Below are positions 20,268 through 29,850 of a stretch of DNA of 64,000 bases, piece by piece. The notes below the pieces were generated by a model that saw nothing but the letters and a program-made list of their open reading frames with translations, did not search any database and had not been told where the DNA came from. Source of the DNA: an uncultured Armatimonadota bacterium (GTDB taxonomy: Bacteria > Armatimonadota > Fimbriimonadia > Fimbriimonadales > Fimbriimonadaceae); assembly GCA_903833215.1 (NCBI GenBank), contig CAILEM010000029.1, positions 26,751 through 90,750 on the forward strand, given 5' to 3'. A program made the translations under genes and the position numbers. Position 1 is the stretch's first letter. Each line of letters opens with the position of its first letter.

Positions 20268-20915
20268 ATGAAAAGAAACGCAGCATTGAGCCTCATCGCG
20301 TTGCCCGTCCTTGCGGCGAGCTACGCAACCCTACATCCAGGAGTCTCGATTGCAAAGACCCCTCTCGCAGAGATACTGGCACCGACTCCATTCAAACAAA
20401 ACGGCACCTACACAGTCGATCCAGCCCATACCTTTGTCGGATTCGATATTGGTCACCTTGGACTTTCCCGGGTTCAGGGCCGATTCGACAAACTCGTTGG
20501 AACTCTCCAAATCGATGGGAAAGACCTCTCCAAGTCCAGCGTCCAACTCACGATGCAAACTGAGTCAGTGGACACCAACGTTGCACCAAGGGACATGGAC
20601 CTTCGATCCTCCAACTTCTTTGATGTCGCCAAATACCCAGAGATGACGTTTCGGAGCACACGAATTCGCAGCTACGGCCGTGGGTACCTCGCGGAAGGAG
20701 ATCTCAGTTTGAAAGGCGTAACCAAGCCCGTTACGATTTCTTTCAAGCAATATGGCCCTATCAGGGATCCGTGGGGAGGCACTCGCATTGGAATTCTTGC
20801 CGAGCCTCTAACCATTCATCGTTCAGCCTATGGGATGGCATTTGACGCAGACACCGTGTCCGACGACGTCATTGTGCACATCTCACTGGAAGCCACGTTG
20901 AACAAGGGCAAATGA
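20268..20915 (+). CDS. YceI family lipid-binding protein
   Basis: 215 residues. An N-terminal signal peptide (ALSLIALPVLAASYA) precedes a YceI lipocalin-like domain: TYTVDPAHTFVGFDIGHLGLSRVQGRFDKL, then VDTNVAPRDMDLRSSNFFDVAKYPEMTFRS and the closing DVIVHISLEATL. Family members bind isoprenoids or amide lipids in the periplasm. The RBS AAGGCGAG lies 12 bases upstream of the ATG. The cargo is unknown. Confidence 0.93.
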   Translation: MKRNAALSLIALPVLAASYATLHPGVSIAKTPLAEILAPTPFKQNGTYTVDPAHTFVGFDIGHLGLSRVQGRFDKLVGTLQIDGKDLSKSSVQLTMQTESVDTNVAPRDMDLRSSNFFDVAKYPEMTFRSTRIRSYGRGYLAEGDLSLKGVTKPVTISFKQYGPIRDPWGGTRIGILAEPLTIHRSAYGMAFDADTVSDDVIVHISLEATLNKGK

Positions 20916-20939
20916 TATCCGTGCAGTAGCTTGTCTGGA

Positions 20940-20962
20940 GGAGCCCTGAAAAGAGGGGCTCC
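20940..20962. terminator. Candidate bidirectional terminator
   Basis: GGAGCCC (20940-20946) and GGGCTCC (20956-20962) form a 7-bp perfect stem. It sits between the yceI-like gene end (20915) and the csrA stop (20966), which converge. No strong T-tract. Confidence 0.5.
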
Positions 20963-20965
20963 ATC

Positions 20966-21175
20966 TCAAGACGAGTCTGCCAATGGTGACTCCAGATTTT
21001 CGCCTTCCGGCTCCGCAGGTGTCAGCGCGACATAAACTTCCTTCCGGTGGATAGCTACCCCGTCGGAAACCTTCACACCTAATCGGACCCTCTTGCCATG
21101 CACGGCCACAATAAGAACCGTGATGTCATCACCTATCACCACAGATTCGTCTACCTTCCTAGTGATGACATGCAT
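20966..21175 (-). CDS. csrA: CsrA carbon storage regulator
   Basis: 69 residues. The CsrA core is complete: VITRKVDESVVIGDDITV, then VRLGVKVSDGVAIHRKEVY, including the 'GVxxPxxxxVHRxEV' region (here GVKVSDGVAIHRKEVY with variation at the proline). The last ~15 residues (EPEGENLESPLADSS) are an acidic tail. CsrA dimers bind GGA motifs near start codons and repress translation. The leader has AGGTGATGGA just before the start, so autoregulation is possible. No flagellar genes or fliW lie nearby, unlike the usual context. Confidence 0.93.
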   Translation of the reverse strand: MHVITRKVDESVVIGDDITVLIVAVHGKRVRLGVKVSDGVAIHRKEVYVALTPAEPEGENLESPLADSS

Positions 21176-21294
21176 GATGGTAATCCATCACCTATTCTAC
21201 GGCAATTTCCCTGCGTCGTATCATATCTCGACCAGACCCATCGTCAGTTGAAGGACCTCATTAACCCTCGCCATTCCTAGCGGGGCATCCGATT

Positions 21295-21668
21295 GTGGAT
21301 GTGGGTGTCGACGGTCCAGGAACATGGAGTGCCACCGAAGTGCGCGTCTACTCGTGGCGGCAGCCGTGGAAAGAGGTCGCCGTGGCAGCCCGGAGCGATC
21401 TCCCAAGATTCGGGTTAACCGAAAAGCGCGGGCCGCTAAAGTGGGGGCCGGGGCGAATTGGGTTAAGGGGCCGATGTATGGAAATGGTTTGGAAGGATTC
21501 CGGGCAGATCTCATGCTGGAAATCATCCCAGGCCGAACTCGTGAACTCCGTATGTATGGAGCAAAGAACGATGTCTACGCGGAGTGGGTGACTGTCAGCG
21601 TAATGAACGTCATCGACGAAAGTTGGGTCAATATCCTGCGTTACACTTTCATTTCGTTGCGTGATTAG
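21295..21668 (+). pseudogene. Possible decayed gene, unrecognised
   Basis: Two protein-like stretches lie in different plus-strand frames across this 610-base gap. The first (from about 21295) reads VDGPGTWSATEVRVYSW; the second (to 21668) reads GFRADLMLEIIPGRTRELRM and continues DVYAEWVTVSVMNVIDESW. They would join into one product only with a frame change near 21460. Neither has a convincing start. This suggests a broken gene, but chance cannot be excluded, and no family is recognised. Confidence 0.25.
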
Positions 21669-21787
21669 CCACGTACGGTATTGCGGATCGGAGCCATTCG
21701 TTCGCAGCTACCCTGACTACTCAATCCCAAGGTGTTGTTCGACATTAAGACATTTACGAGGCTTCGATCAGCCAACGGGGAGGGCAG

Positions 21788-22021
21788 TTAGTCTCCCCTG
21801 GTCAATGCCATTATCTCGTCGGTCGTCACGTTCACATCTCCTTTCCCCTTGAGGTGGGCAACAAGACGTTCTCCCCGAGACGAATCTGAGGGCGGACTGG
21901 ACTTGAAGATTGTGACCGCACTTCCCTCGAACCTGAAGTCAACTTCAGTCCTCGGCAGAAAACCAGCCAGTTGCCGAATGCTCGCTGGAATGGTCACTTG
22001 GCCTTTGGATGTAATTCGCAT
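21788..22021 (-). CDS. AbrB/MazE-type (SpoVT-AbrB) DNA-binding protein, orphan
   Basis: 77 residues. The N-terminus RITSKGQVTIPASIRQLAGF is the classic swapped-hairpin AbrB motif; the tail (ERLVAHLKGKGDVNVTTDEIMALTRGD) is typical of VapB antitoxins that bind PIN toxins. No PIN toxin frame follows downstream (21176-21787), so this is an orphan antitoxin or the remains of a TA locus. It sits 42 bases downstream of the hybrid kinase gene's stop codon, on the same strand. Confidence 0.85.
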   Translation of the reverse strand: MRITSKGQVTIPASIRQLAGFLPRTEVDFRFEGSAVTIFKSSPPSDSSRGERLVAHLKGKGDVNVTTDEIMALTRGD

Positions 22022-22063
22022 TTCCTATTCCTACCCGAGATGCGAGAAATGCTTACCATCAAT

Positions 22064-24808
22064 CTAGACCCGTCGGGTTGGACGGTTGTGACGCCACTTG
22101 TGGAGGACCCCGTAGAGGTCCTCGGGGCGTACGGGTTTTACGATGTAGTCGTCCATTCCTGCCGCGAGACAAAGCTCTCGGTCACCGGCCATGGCTTTGG
22201 CGGTCATCGCGATAATGGGGATGCGGCGGCGGGTTCCGACTTCGGACTTCCGGATAGCGGCAGTTGCCATGTAGCCATCCATTTCCGGCATGTGCACATC
22301 CATCAGCACGACATCATAGTGATCGCTTGCCAACGTCTCGACGGCGAGTCTGCCATTATCGACGGCTTGGACTTCGCAGCCAAATCTTCCGAGCATCATC
22401 GTAGCGACCATCTGGTTGATGCCGTTATCTTCGGCAAGAAGCACCTTCAAACGGAGTGGTTCGAGCGAATCTTGCCAATCGCCCTTCTGACGTGTCGATT
22501 CGTATTGCCTCTCTTCGAGGATCGAAAGCATCGCATCGAGAAGTTGAGCCTGCCTTGCAGGTTTGGTCAGCACCGCAATGAACCCGCCACGGCGAACTTG
22601 TTCGGCGTTTCCAGGGCCACCGATTGAGGTGTATAGGATCATCGGCATGAGGTCGAATCGGCTGTCTTCACGGATCTTGCTTCCGAGTTGTTCGCCGTCC
22701 ATGTCAGGCATCTGCATGTCGATGATCGCCATCTGGAACAGCTTGTCGTTGCTTGCAGCGTAGTGGAGTGCTTTAAGCGCTTCGTCGGCATTTTCGGCCT
22801 CCACTGATTCACAGCCCCATGAACTTAACTGCTCACGTAGAACTCGTCGACTCGTGGCGTTATCGTCAACGATCAGGACTCGGGTTCCGGCCATTACCAC
22901 CGGTACCTTTGGTTCGTCCTCGTCTTCCGCACCTTGCGAGATTGGCAGAGTCAAGTCAAAGAAGAACTGACTTCCTTTTCCGACTTCGCTATCAATTTGA
23001 ATCGTGCCACCAAGTAGCTCAGTTAGCTGACGGCTGATGGTGAGGCCCAATCCCGTTCCACCATATTTTCGACTTGTTGTTCCGTCAGCTTGGGTGAAGC
23101 TCTCAAAGATCTTTGCTTGGGCCGATTTTGAAATGCCGATTCCGGTATCAGTCACGCTCAGCCGGATCGTCGCATGCGTATGTGTGCGACTCATGAGTCG
23201 CACTTCCAGGGATACTTCGCCCGACTCCGTGAACTTCACAGCATTTCCCATCAGGTTGGTAAGGACTTGCCGGATACGGGCAGGGTCACTCTGAAGCCTT
23301 TCGGGGACAGCCGGATCGAAAATGCTGGTCAGTTCGAGTCCTTTTCCAAAAGCGTTTCCGGCGACCAAATCAGTAACTTCTTCGGTGATGGCCCTCAGGT
23401 TGAAGTCGGTCACCTCAATTTGCATCTTGCCCGCTTCGATGCGGCTGAAGTCCAAGATATCGTTGATAACGGTCAACAAGGCGTCTGCACTACTGCGCAC
23501 TGTGCAAGCGAAATCGTACTGCTCGTCCGACAGAGTAGTTCTGAGGAGCATCTCCGTGATGCCCATGATCCCGTTCATCGGCGTTCGGATCTCGTGGCTC
23601 ATGTTCGCGAGAAATTCCGACTTAGCTCGCGTTGATGCAAGCGCTTCATCTCGAGCTTGCTCCAATTCCGACGCCTGTTCTTCCAAAAGCTTGGCGTGCC
23701 TTTCCGCTTCTGCTCTCGCTTCCTCTACGGCGCCCATCGCCGCTTTAAGTTCTTCTTCTTCGTTCTTGCGGGCAGTAATATCGCGGTTAATTCCAACAAG
23801 GCCATATACGGAGCCGTTCGGCTCTCGTAGCGCGATCTTGGTAGTCCAATTCCAACGTGGGTTGCCAAATCGGTCCACCGAATATTCGGTCTGGTTGATG
23901 ACCTTCTTCCGACCTTCCATGAGGTCCTTCTCATCGACATACAGCGGACGGGCGAATTTATCGGGAATGAAGTCGAAGTCTGTCTTGCCCGTCAGTTCGT
24001 CCTGGCTGGATACGCCTAACTGCTCCATGTGGGATTTGTTGTCGAGCACGAAGCGGCACTTTGTGTCCTTTACAAACACCGCATCGGGCAGGCTGTCGAC
24101 CACCGTCTGAAGCATCATGCGTTCGGCCTTGGCCGTCTCTTCCGCTTGTTTCAAGTCCGTGATCTCGACAGAGGAACCCATGACAATGAACTTGCCTGGT
24201 CCATCGCTCTCAATCATCACATCTTCAAAAAACCATCTTAGTTCGCCATTAGGAAGGCGGCAGCGGTATTCGGTCCTGTAACCAGGAAGCCCTTTCTTAA
24301 AGGCATTGATAGATATTTCATCACATCGCTGGCTGTCTTCAGGCAACCTGCTGTTATGCCAAGCGTCGGCCCAAGACTGTCCTGTCGGTACTTTGATTGG
24401 CAGAATTCGCTGGGCGGCTTCTTGGTGAGAGACTCGCATGTCCCAAATAAACTTGCCATCGGTTTCGACGACAGTAGCGTGCCATACGAACATTCGCACC
24501 GAATCAAGGATGAGCTTAAGCTCTGCATCCATCTTCTGGCGCTGAGCTCGCTCGCGGCCGGATCGCAATAGCAGATGAACAGTGACTCCAGCGAGCGCTG
24601 CCGCGATGACGATACAAAACAGTGTGGCGAGAATTCGGGTCAGCGGATGTCCGAGGTGCGGTTGGATTTGATTTTCTAGGATTACGGCTAAAACGGCACA
24701 ACTGAAAACCGCCGCAACGGTAGAAATGCCGATAGGGATGCGCGTGGAATCCGTTTGCGCCTTTTGGGCTAGGTTTGTTGGCGCCGTTCCGGGCTTTCTT
24801 TCTGCCAT
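22064..24808 (-). CDS. Hybrid sensor histidine kinase: 2 TM, 2 PAS, HisKA-HATPase, 2 receivers
   Basis: 914 residues from the ATG at 24808; a GTG at 24829 is an alternative. Two membrane segments (VAAVFSCAVLAVILE and LFCIVIAAALAGVTVHLLL) have almost no outer loop. Then come two PAS domains (the second around SLPDAVFVKDTKCRFVLDN), a coiled coil, and HisKA with the phospho-acceptor His in FLANMSHEIRTPMNGIMG. The HATPase carries DTGIGISKSA and GGTGLGL. Two receivers follow, with phospho-Asp in IIDMQMPDMDG and VLMDVHMPEMDG. The absence of an outer sensor suggests input through the cytoplasmic PAS domains. No output regulator is adjacent. Confidence 0.95.
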   Translation of the reverse strand: MAERKPGTAPTNLAQKAQTDSTRIPIGISTVAAVFSCAVLAVILENQIQPHLGHPLTRILATLFCIVIAAALAGVTVHLLLRSGRERAQRQKMDAELKLILDSVRMFVWHATVVETDGKFIWDMRVSHQEAAQRILPIKVPTGQSWADAWHNSRLPEDSQRCDEISINAFKKGLPGYRTEYRCRLPNGELRWFFEDVMIESDGPGKFIVMGSSVEITDLKQAEETAKAERMMLQTVVDSLPDAVFVKDTKCRFVLDNKSHMEQLGVSSQDELTGKTDFDFIPDKFARPLYVDEKDLMEGRKKVINQTEYSVDRFGNPRWNWTTKIALREPNGSVYGLVGINRDITARKNEEEELKAAMGAVEEARAEAERHAKLLEEQASELEQARDEALASTRAKSEFLANMSHEIRTPMNGIMGITEMLLRTTLSDEQYDFACTVRSSADALLTVINDILDFSRIEAGKMQIEVTDFNLRAITEEVTDLVAGNAFGKGLELTSIFDPAVPERLQSDPARIRQVLTNLMGNAVKFTESGEVSLEVRLMSRTHTHATIRLSVTDTGIGISKSAQAKIFESFTQADGTTSRKYGGTGLGLTISRQLTELLGGTIQIDSEVGKGSQFFFDLTLPISQGAEDEDEPKVPVVMAGTRVLIVDDNATSRRVLREQLSSWGCESVEAENADEALKALHYAASNDKLFQMAIIDMQMPDMDGEQLGSKIREDSRFDLMPMILYTSIGGPGNAEQVRRGGFIAVLTKPARQAQLLDAMLSILEERQYESTRQKGDWQDSLEPLRLKVLLAEDNGINQMVATMMLGRFGCEVQAVDNGRLAVETLASDHYDVVLMDVHMPEMDGYMATAAIRKSEVGTRRRIPIIAMTAKAMAGDRELCLAAGMDDYIVKPVRPEDLYGVLHKWRHNRPTRRV

Positions 24809-25041
24809 GTGTCTAGATCGTCCTGTCACTGAACGAATGTGATTTGAATTAAGCCACCGAATACCTAGTTTACGCTCAAACTCCTTTGACAGGACAATAA
24901 GTGCAACGGTTCCCCGAAGGTCCCAATTGTGGCAGGTAATTGACCTTTTAATTGTCCCTAGCTAGGGATGTCACAAAGAACAATGACCGTACAGATGTCT
25001 GTGGAAGTAGATCGTTATCTGGTCTGGAAGTCTGTAGCGTC

Positions 25042-25082
25042 GGGCTGGTTGGGAATGAAGTCCTGTGGTTCCCAGCCAGCCC
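25042..25082. terminator. 14-bp inverted repeat downstream of the secreted hypothetical gene
   Basis: GGGCTGGTTGGGAA (25042-25055) pairs with TTCCCAGCCAGCCC (25069-25082) with one mismatch and a 13-base loop. It is 26 bases past the stop of the minus-strand gene ending at 25108, so it likely terminates that gene. No T-tract. Confidence 0.55.
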
Positions 25083-25107
25083 AAATTCTTGAGCGGGGAG
25101 CTTCCCG

Positions 25108-25755
25108 TTAGGGGTGTTTTACGAACTGGAAGCAGCGAACGCCTTTGTCATCTACCACCATTTTTCGATCATATCGAGAGCCCTCTCGCCAGAAATAAGC
25201 GCGGCCGAAGAATGCCGACTTTAGCTTGAATTTCTTATCCGGCTTTACGCGGTCCGCGTTGTACTGGATAATCGGATAGGGTTCGCCTGAGTCGCCGGTG
25301 AAGACGAGATTTGGATCGTTTTCCAAGATTTCAACGCCACCGAATCGCCCCACGATTGAGTTGAAGTCATTCGAAATCACAGCTTGGAACTTGGTTTCAG
25401 CGTCGTAGTAGTACTTGCCGTTGTTGTAGTGATATTGGCCATTCCACTCTGGGTGCGTTCCTCGCCAAGTGGCCTCATCATAGGCTTTGCCAGCCACGGG
25501 TACATCTGGAGTTGTAGGAACCGCTTGGACCGGGACGTCTACATGGATAGCGGGTGGAGGAACGATGACTACGGCTGGTACAACTTTCGGTGTATGTTTT
25601 ACTCGCCGAGAACGGGTCTTCTTCTTCTGGGTGATCTTGTGCTTCTTGGCGGGCACCTTCACCTTGTCTTGGGCTGATGCGGTAAGTGGCATCACCAAGA
25701 TGCCGAACGCCAAAGCGGCACAAACGCCCCTGAGCCAATTGATCCTTAGTTCCAT
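25108..25755 (-). CDS. Secreted hypothetical protein with basic and proline-rich linker
   Basis: 215 residues. Signal peptide ALAFGILVMPLTASAQ is followed by a lysine-rich stretch (PAKKHKITQKKKTRSRR), a Pro/Val-rich linker, then a C-terminal globular part of about 115 residues rich in aromatics (HPEWNGQYHYNNGKYYYDAE, AYFWREGSRYD). No family is recognised. The basic segment may bind anionic polymers such as DNA, LPS or peptidoglycan, which is inference only. It has its own terminator-like repeat. Confidence 0.7.
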   Translation of the reverse strand: MELRINWLRGVCAALAFGILVMPLTASAQDKVKVPAKKHKITQKKKTRSRRVKHTPKVVPAVVIVPPPAIHVDVPVQAVPTTPDVPVAGKAYDEATWRGTHPEWNGQYHYNNGKYYYDAETKFQAVISNDFNSIVGRFGGVEILENDPNLVFTGDSGEPYPIIQYNADRVKPDKKFKLKSAFFGRAYFWREGSRYDRKMVVDDKGVRCFQFVKHP

Positions 25756-25881
25756 GTCTGCTTCTCCCCTGACCGCTAAACGAGTTCGCAGCCTGTCTTT
25801 ACTGAAAGACGACCAGCAACACGGATGCGCTCCACCAATTCCACGTTTCCGCGTCCTTGAACCGACTTATTTCGGCATTGG

Positions 25882-26298
25882 CTACTTCTTTAGGGTGATC
25901 AGAACCCCGGCAACGATAAGCACTGCGCCAATGCCAAGGTTGACTGTAACCTTCTCCTTCAAAAGCAGGAAGCCGAGCACCATTGCAAGCACGAAGCTTA
26001 ACTTATCAATAGGTGCGACCTGGGAGACGGGACCCATTTGTAGGGCTCGAAAATAGCAGAGCCAAGAAGCGCCCGTAGCGATACCTGAAAGGGTCAAGAA
26101 GATCCAGTTTCGGGTGGTTAGTTGAGCTAACTTGGTTTCTTTGGTGATGAACGCAATGAGCACTGCGAAGACCAGCACGACAACAACACGAACGGCCAAG
26201 GCGAGGTTTGACGGTACACCTTCGATCCCTTTTTTTGCCAGAATCGCCGTCGTCCCCGCAAAACCCGCCGACAAAAGCGCCCAGATTCGGAAGTCCAT
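25882..26298 (-). CDS. Half-size EamA-type transporter
   Basis: 138 residues with five hydrophobic segments, equal to a single EamA domain (the common DMT family protein has two). It begins MDFRIWALLSAGFAGTTAIL and has the conserved FRALQMGPVSQVAPIDKLSFV and GAVLIVAGVLI closing helix. Single-EamA proteins are thought to form dimers for small-metabolite export. The substrate is unknown. Confidence 0.88.
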   Translation of the reverse strand: MDFRIWALLSAGFAGTTAILAKKGIEGVPSNLALAVRVVVVLVFAVLIAFITKETKLAQLTTRNWIFLTLSGIATGASWLCYFRALQMGPVSQVAPIDKLSFVLAMVLGFLLLKEKVTVNLGIGAVLIVAGVLITLKK

Positions 26299-26480
26299 AG
26301 CCCGACGTTACCCCTTCTAGGATCATGAGCTTCGGCGGCGAAACATTCGGTCGTGAACTGGCGAAGCGCAAGCTACGTCAAAGGCTTCAGTACGTTGAAA
26401 CCCGGTTCGTCGTATCGGCTACGAACTCGCAATACGACGTAATCGAAGGGGTCGACTTGGCCAAGATCAATTTTCAAAAA

Positions 26481-28799
26481 ATGTTTCGTTACCGGGGTTT
26501 ACGCACTACGCTCGTGCCCTGCGCACTCCTGCTTATCAGTCAGACCTTCACATCTATTGCCCGGGCCAATGAAATACATGTTTCGAAGCATGGTAACGAT
26601 GCCAGTCTTGGCAGAGCGGCTCAGCCACTCCGGACGATCTCGGCTGCGTCCAAAATAGCGCGTCCAGGAGACACGGTTACTGTCCATGCTGGGGTTTATC
26701 GAGAGCGCGTCAGTCCAACGCGTGGCGGTACGTCGGATGTACATCGCATTACTTACCGCGCGGCAGTCGGGGAGAAGGTCGTTCTCACTGGATCCGAAAG
26801 GGCAAAGGGTTGGAAAAGGATCTCGGATGATACATGGAAGCTCACGTTGTCGAACACCTACTTCGGCGCATACAACCCATACGCCGACCTCATTCATGGC
26901 GACTGGTTTGCTGACAACGGGCGAAGGCACCACACTGGCTGCGTTTACCTGAATGGCGATTGGCTGATGGAAGCCCCAAATCTGACGGACGTGCTCAAGC
27001 GGCCAGGCAAAGCACCTCTCTGGTATGCCCTTGTGGACGGGGTTCAGGAAGTCGGGCCCGAATATCTTCTGAATATTGCGTGGCTCCAACCTTCGGCGGG
27101 ACTGCGAATTCGTGCTGATCTAACGGCCTCCGCAAGCGGCACCCAAGTTGCTGACTGCTCTGAAGGAGGCAAATGCATCGGTTACATCCGGAACGGCAAC
27201 TGGGTTCGTTACAATAAAGTCGATTTCGGGTCTGGAACTTCTGAGATCCAGTTGCGGGCGGCAGCGCCGCCAGGGACGGGTGGAATCGTTGAACTTCGCT
27301 TGGATTCGCCGGCGGGACGAATACTGGGAACCTGCGATATTTCAGTCACGGGTGGTTGGCAAACGTGGCGCACCTTTGCAGCCAAAATCCAGAAGACCGC
27401 TGGCGTTCACAGTCTTTGCCTGCGATTTAGGTGGAAAACAGTAACGCGCCAAACGACGGTTGCTCCTCATACCACAGAGATCTATGCGCAGTTTCCTGGT
27501 GTCGATCCAAACCGAGCGGAGGTTGAGATCAATGTTCGCCCAACCGTGTTTACTCCAGCGAAAAGCGGTATTGACTACATCACCCTACGTGGCTTCGACC
27601 TTCGCAACGCTGCCACTAACTGGGCACCACCATCGGCCGCTCAGTACGGAATTGTTTCGGCTTACTGGTGTAAGGGGTGGTTGATTGAAGACAACGAAAT
27701 CAGCTACTCAAAGTGCTGTGGCATAGCGCTTGGCAAGTATGGCGACGAATTCGACAATACAAACTTTGCCGGTTCTGCAGACCCGTATACCGATTGTGTT
27801 CGCCGTGCGTTAAAGCACGGATGGAACAAAGCGACGGTGGGTGGACATATCGTCCGAAACAACCATATCCACCATTGCGAGCAAACCGGGGTTGTCGGAA
27901 GCCTTGGTTGTTCGTTTAGCCAGGTCATTGGCAACGAGATCCACGATATACATATAAGGCAGCTTTTCGGCGGGGCCGAGATGGCAGGCATCAAGTTTCA
28001 CGGTGCCATCGACGTGGTGATCAAAGAGAACCATATCTATCGATGTGGAGATGCGGCGGGCATCTGGCTGGATTGGATGGCACAGAACGCGCAGGTTTTG
28101 GGCAACCTGATGCATGACAATACGGGTGGATGCGGAGACATTTTTTGCGAAATGCAGCATGGCCCACTACTTTTGGCAAACAACCTTTTGCTCTCAAAAA
28201 GTGCGTCGGTTACGTTGAACTCGCAAGGCATCGCCTTCGCCCATAATTTGTTCGTTGGCCCTATCGTGAACTATCGCGGCGACGGTCGCACCACTCCTTT
28301 TCATGATGCCCACTCGACGCGAATTGCCGGTTTGTACAACGCATCAAAGGGAGATAGCGGCGATCTTCGCTTCTACAACAACGTCTTCGCGGGAAACTGT
28401 AGTTTGAATGTGATTGATCCTTCGGCTTTCGAATGCTTTGCTGCTGGCAATGACTTTACCAAAGGCACCCTCCCATCCAAGTTTGATGTGGACCTATTAC
28501 GGAATCCCGAATTTGATGCATATCCGCATCTGACTCAGAAGCCGGATGGATGGTATCTCACGGTGGATACAAATCCTGCCTGGCGCACCGGCCCGCCACG
28601 GAAACTTGTGACGTCGGCACTTTTGGGGAAGGCTCGGGTTTCTGAATGTCGGTTCGAAAACATCGACGGTACTCCCCTCAGACTCGACTCGGACTACTTT
28701 GGGAAGCAGCGGAATTCTAGGAATCCGTGTCCAGGACCAATAGAGGTTGCTCAAGGCGGAATGCAGATCGTAAAAGTCTGGCCAAAGCGTGTCCGATAA
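26481..28799 (+). CDS. Secreted parallel beta-helix protein with CBM6-like insert
   Basis: 772 residues from the ATG at 26481, chosen because a signal peptide follows (LVPCALLLISQTFTSIARA); the open frame extends to 26325. After it comes EIHVSKHGNDASLGRAAQPLR with RPGDTVTVHAGVYRERVSP, the standard opening of pectate-lyase-like right-handed beta-helix proteins. Residues about 215-320 (SASGTQVADCSEGG, IRNGNWVRYNKVDFG, AGVHSLCLRFR) look like a CBM6 module inserted before the helix. The later coils contain NNHIHHCEQTGVVGS and NHIYRCGDAAGIWLDW. It probably acts on or binds a plant or algal polysaccharide. It is tandem with a GH43 gene. Confidence 0.85.
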   Translation: MFRYRGLRTTLVPCALLLISQTFTSIARANEIHVSKHGNDASLGRAAQPLRTISAASKIARPGDTVTVHAGVYRERVSPTRGGTSDVHRITYRAAVGEKVVLTGSERAKGWKRISDDTWKLTLSNTYFGAYNPYADLIHGDWFADNGRRHHTGCVYLNGDWLMEAPNLTDVLKRPGKAPLWYALVDGVQEVGPEYLLNIAWLQPSAGLRIRADLTASASGTQVADCSEGGKCIGYIRNGNWVRYNKVDFGSGTSEIQLRAAAPPGTGGIVELRLDSPAGRILGTCDISVTGGWQTWRTFAAKIQKTAGVHSLCLRFRWKTVTRQTTVAPHTTEIYAQFPGVDPNRAEVEINVRPTVFTPAKSGIDYITLRGFDLRNAATNWAPPSAAQYGIVSAYWCKGWLIEDNEISYSKCCGIALGKYGDEFDNTNFAGSADPYTDCVRRALKHGWNKATVGGHIVRNNHIHHCEQTGVVGSLGCSFSQVIGNEIHDIHIRQLFGGAEMAGIKFHGAIDVVIKENHIYRCGDAAGIWLDWMAQNAQVLGNLMHDNTGGCGDIFCEMQHGPLLLANNLLLSKSASVTLNSQGIAFAHNLFVGPIVNYRGDGRTTPFHDAHSTRIAGLYNASKGDSGDLRFYNNVFAGNCSLNVIDPSAFECFAAGNDFTKGTLPSKFDVDLLRNPEFDAYPHLTQKPDGWYLTVDTNPAWRTGPPRKLVTSALLGKARVSECRFENIDGTPLRLDSDYFGKQRNSRNPCPGPIEVAQGGMQIVKVWPKRVR

Positions 28800-28851
28800 A
28801 GTATGGTGTGATCCTTATTTCAAGCACCTCGTCGGCTACGATAAAGGTGTC

Positions 28852-29850
28852 ATGAACGCTTGGTTCCCGATCCTCTTGTCGTCTCTATCGATCTGTGCCG
28901 TGGCGTCTGCATTCACCGATTCTCCCAAGCAGATCAAGCCGGGGGAACTCTGGCCGGATAACCGTGGCAAACATGTTCAGGCCCACGGCGGCGGAATCAT
29001 CAAATTGCGAGACACCTGGTACTGGTTCGGGGAGGACCGGACGCAAGACAATGCGCCAGACAAGAGGTATGTCGCATGCTACTCCTCAAAGGATTTGGTG
29101 ACTTGGAGGTTTCGAAATCAGGTCTTGAAGACCACTGATCCGGCGAACCTGGGGCCAGGTTTTGTTTTGGAACGACCCAAGGTGTATTACAACGCCAAGA
29201 CCCGCAAGTACGTGATGTACGTGCACCTTGACGACCAGAGTTACCGAGCGGCCCGCGTGGGAGTCTTCACGTCGAACCGTGTGGATGGCGACTATGAATT
29301 CAAAACGAGCTTCCGACCGCTCGACAAAGAGAGCCGGGACATTGGCCAGTTCATCGATGATGATGGGTCTGCCTATCTCATTTTCGAGAGTCGCCCAACC
29401 GGTGGATTCTATATCGCTAAACTTTCAGAGGATTACCTAAGCGTCGAAAAAGAAGTCTGTTTCGTTCACGCACCCTTAGAAGGCGGTGGTCTCGTTCACT
29501 ACGAAGGGCTTTACTACCTGATCGGCTCACGCATGTCCGGTTGGGCACCGAATCCCAACCTGTATGCCACTTCCAAAACCCTCGAAGGTCCATGGCCGGA
29601 TTTCAAAGACATCGCGCCGCCCAAAACGAACACCTACGGTTCGCAATCGACGATGATGGTGAAGGTAACAGGCAAGAAGAAGACCACCGTGATCTTCATG
29701 GGTGACATCTGGCACCCCCAAACCCAATGGGATTCCCGCTACCTCTGGATGCCCCTCGAAATCGGCGACGGCAAACTCTGGTTGCCTTCACCAGCGCCTT
29801 GGACTATCGACGTTAGGACAGGGGAGACCGTTGTGGACGGCAGAGGCTAG
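28852..29850 (+). CDS. Secreted GH43-like glycoside hydrolase
   Basis: 332 residues from the ATG at 28852, followed by a signal peptide (LLSSLSICAVASAF). A longer frame begins at 28789 but would bury the signal. The five-bladed propeller signatures are visible: AHGGGIIKLRDTWYWFGE with a substrate/general-base region, ERPKVYYNAKTRKYVMYVH, SRDIGQFIDDDGSAYLIF, and a late acid motif region in EGGGLVHYEGLYYLIGS. It resembles the GH43 group with galactan 1,3-beta-galactosidase-like members. It follows the beta-helix gene by about 50 bases, likely in one transcript. Substrate is not certain. Confidence 0.85.
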   Translation: MNAWFPILLSSLSICAVASAFTDSPKQIKPGELWPDNRGKHVQAHGGGIIKLRDTWYWFGEDRTQDNAPDKRYVACYSSKDLVTWRFRNQVLKTTDPANLGPGFVLERPKVYYNAKTRKYVMYVHLDDQSYRAARVGVFTSNRVDGDYEFKTSFRPLDKESRDIGQFIDDDGSAYLIFESRPTGGFYIAKLSEDYLSVEKEVCFVHAPLEGGGLVHYEGLYYLIGSRMSGWAPNPNLYATSKTLEGPWPDFKDIAPPKTNTYGSQSTMMVKVTGKKKTTVIFMGDIWHPQTQWDSRYLWMPLEIGDGKLWLPSPAPWTIDVRTGETVVDGRG

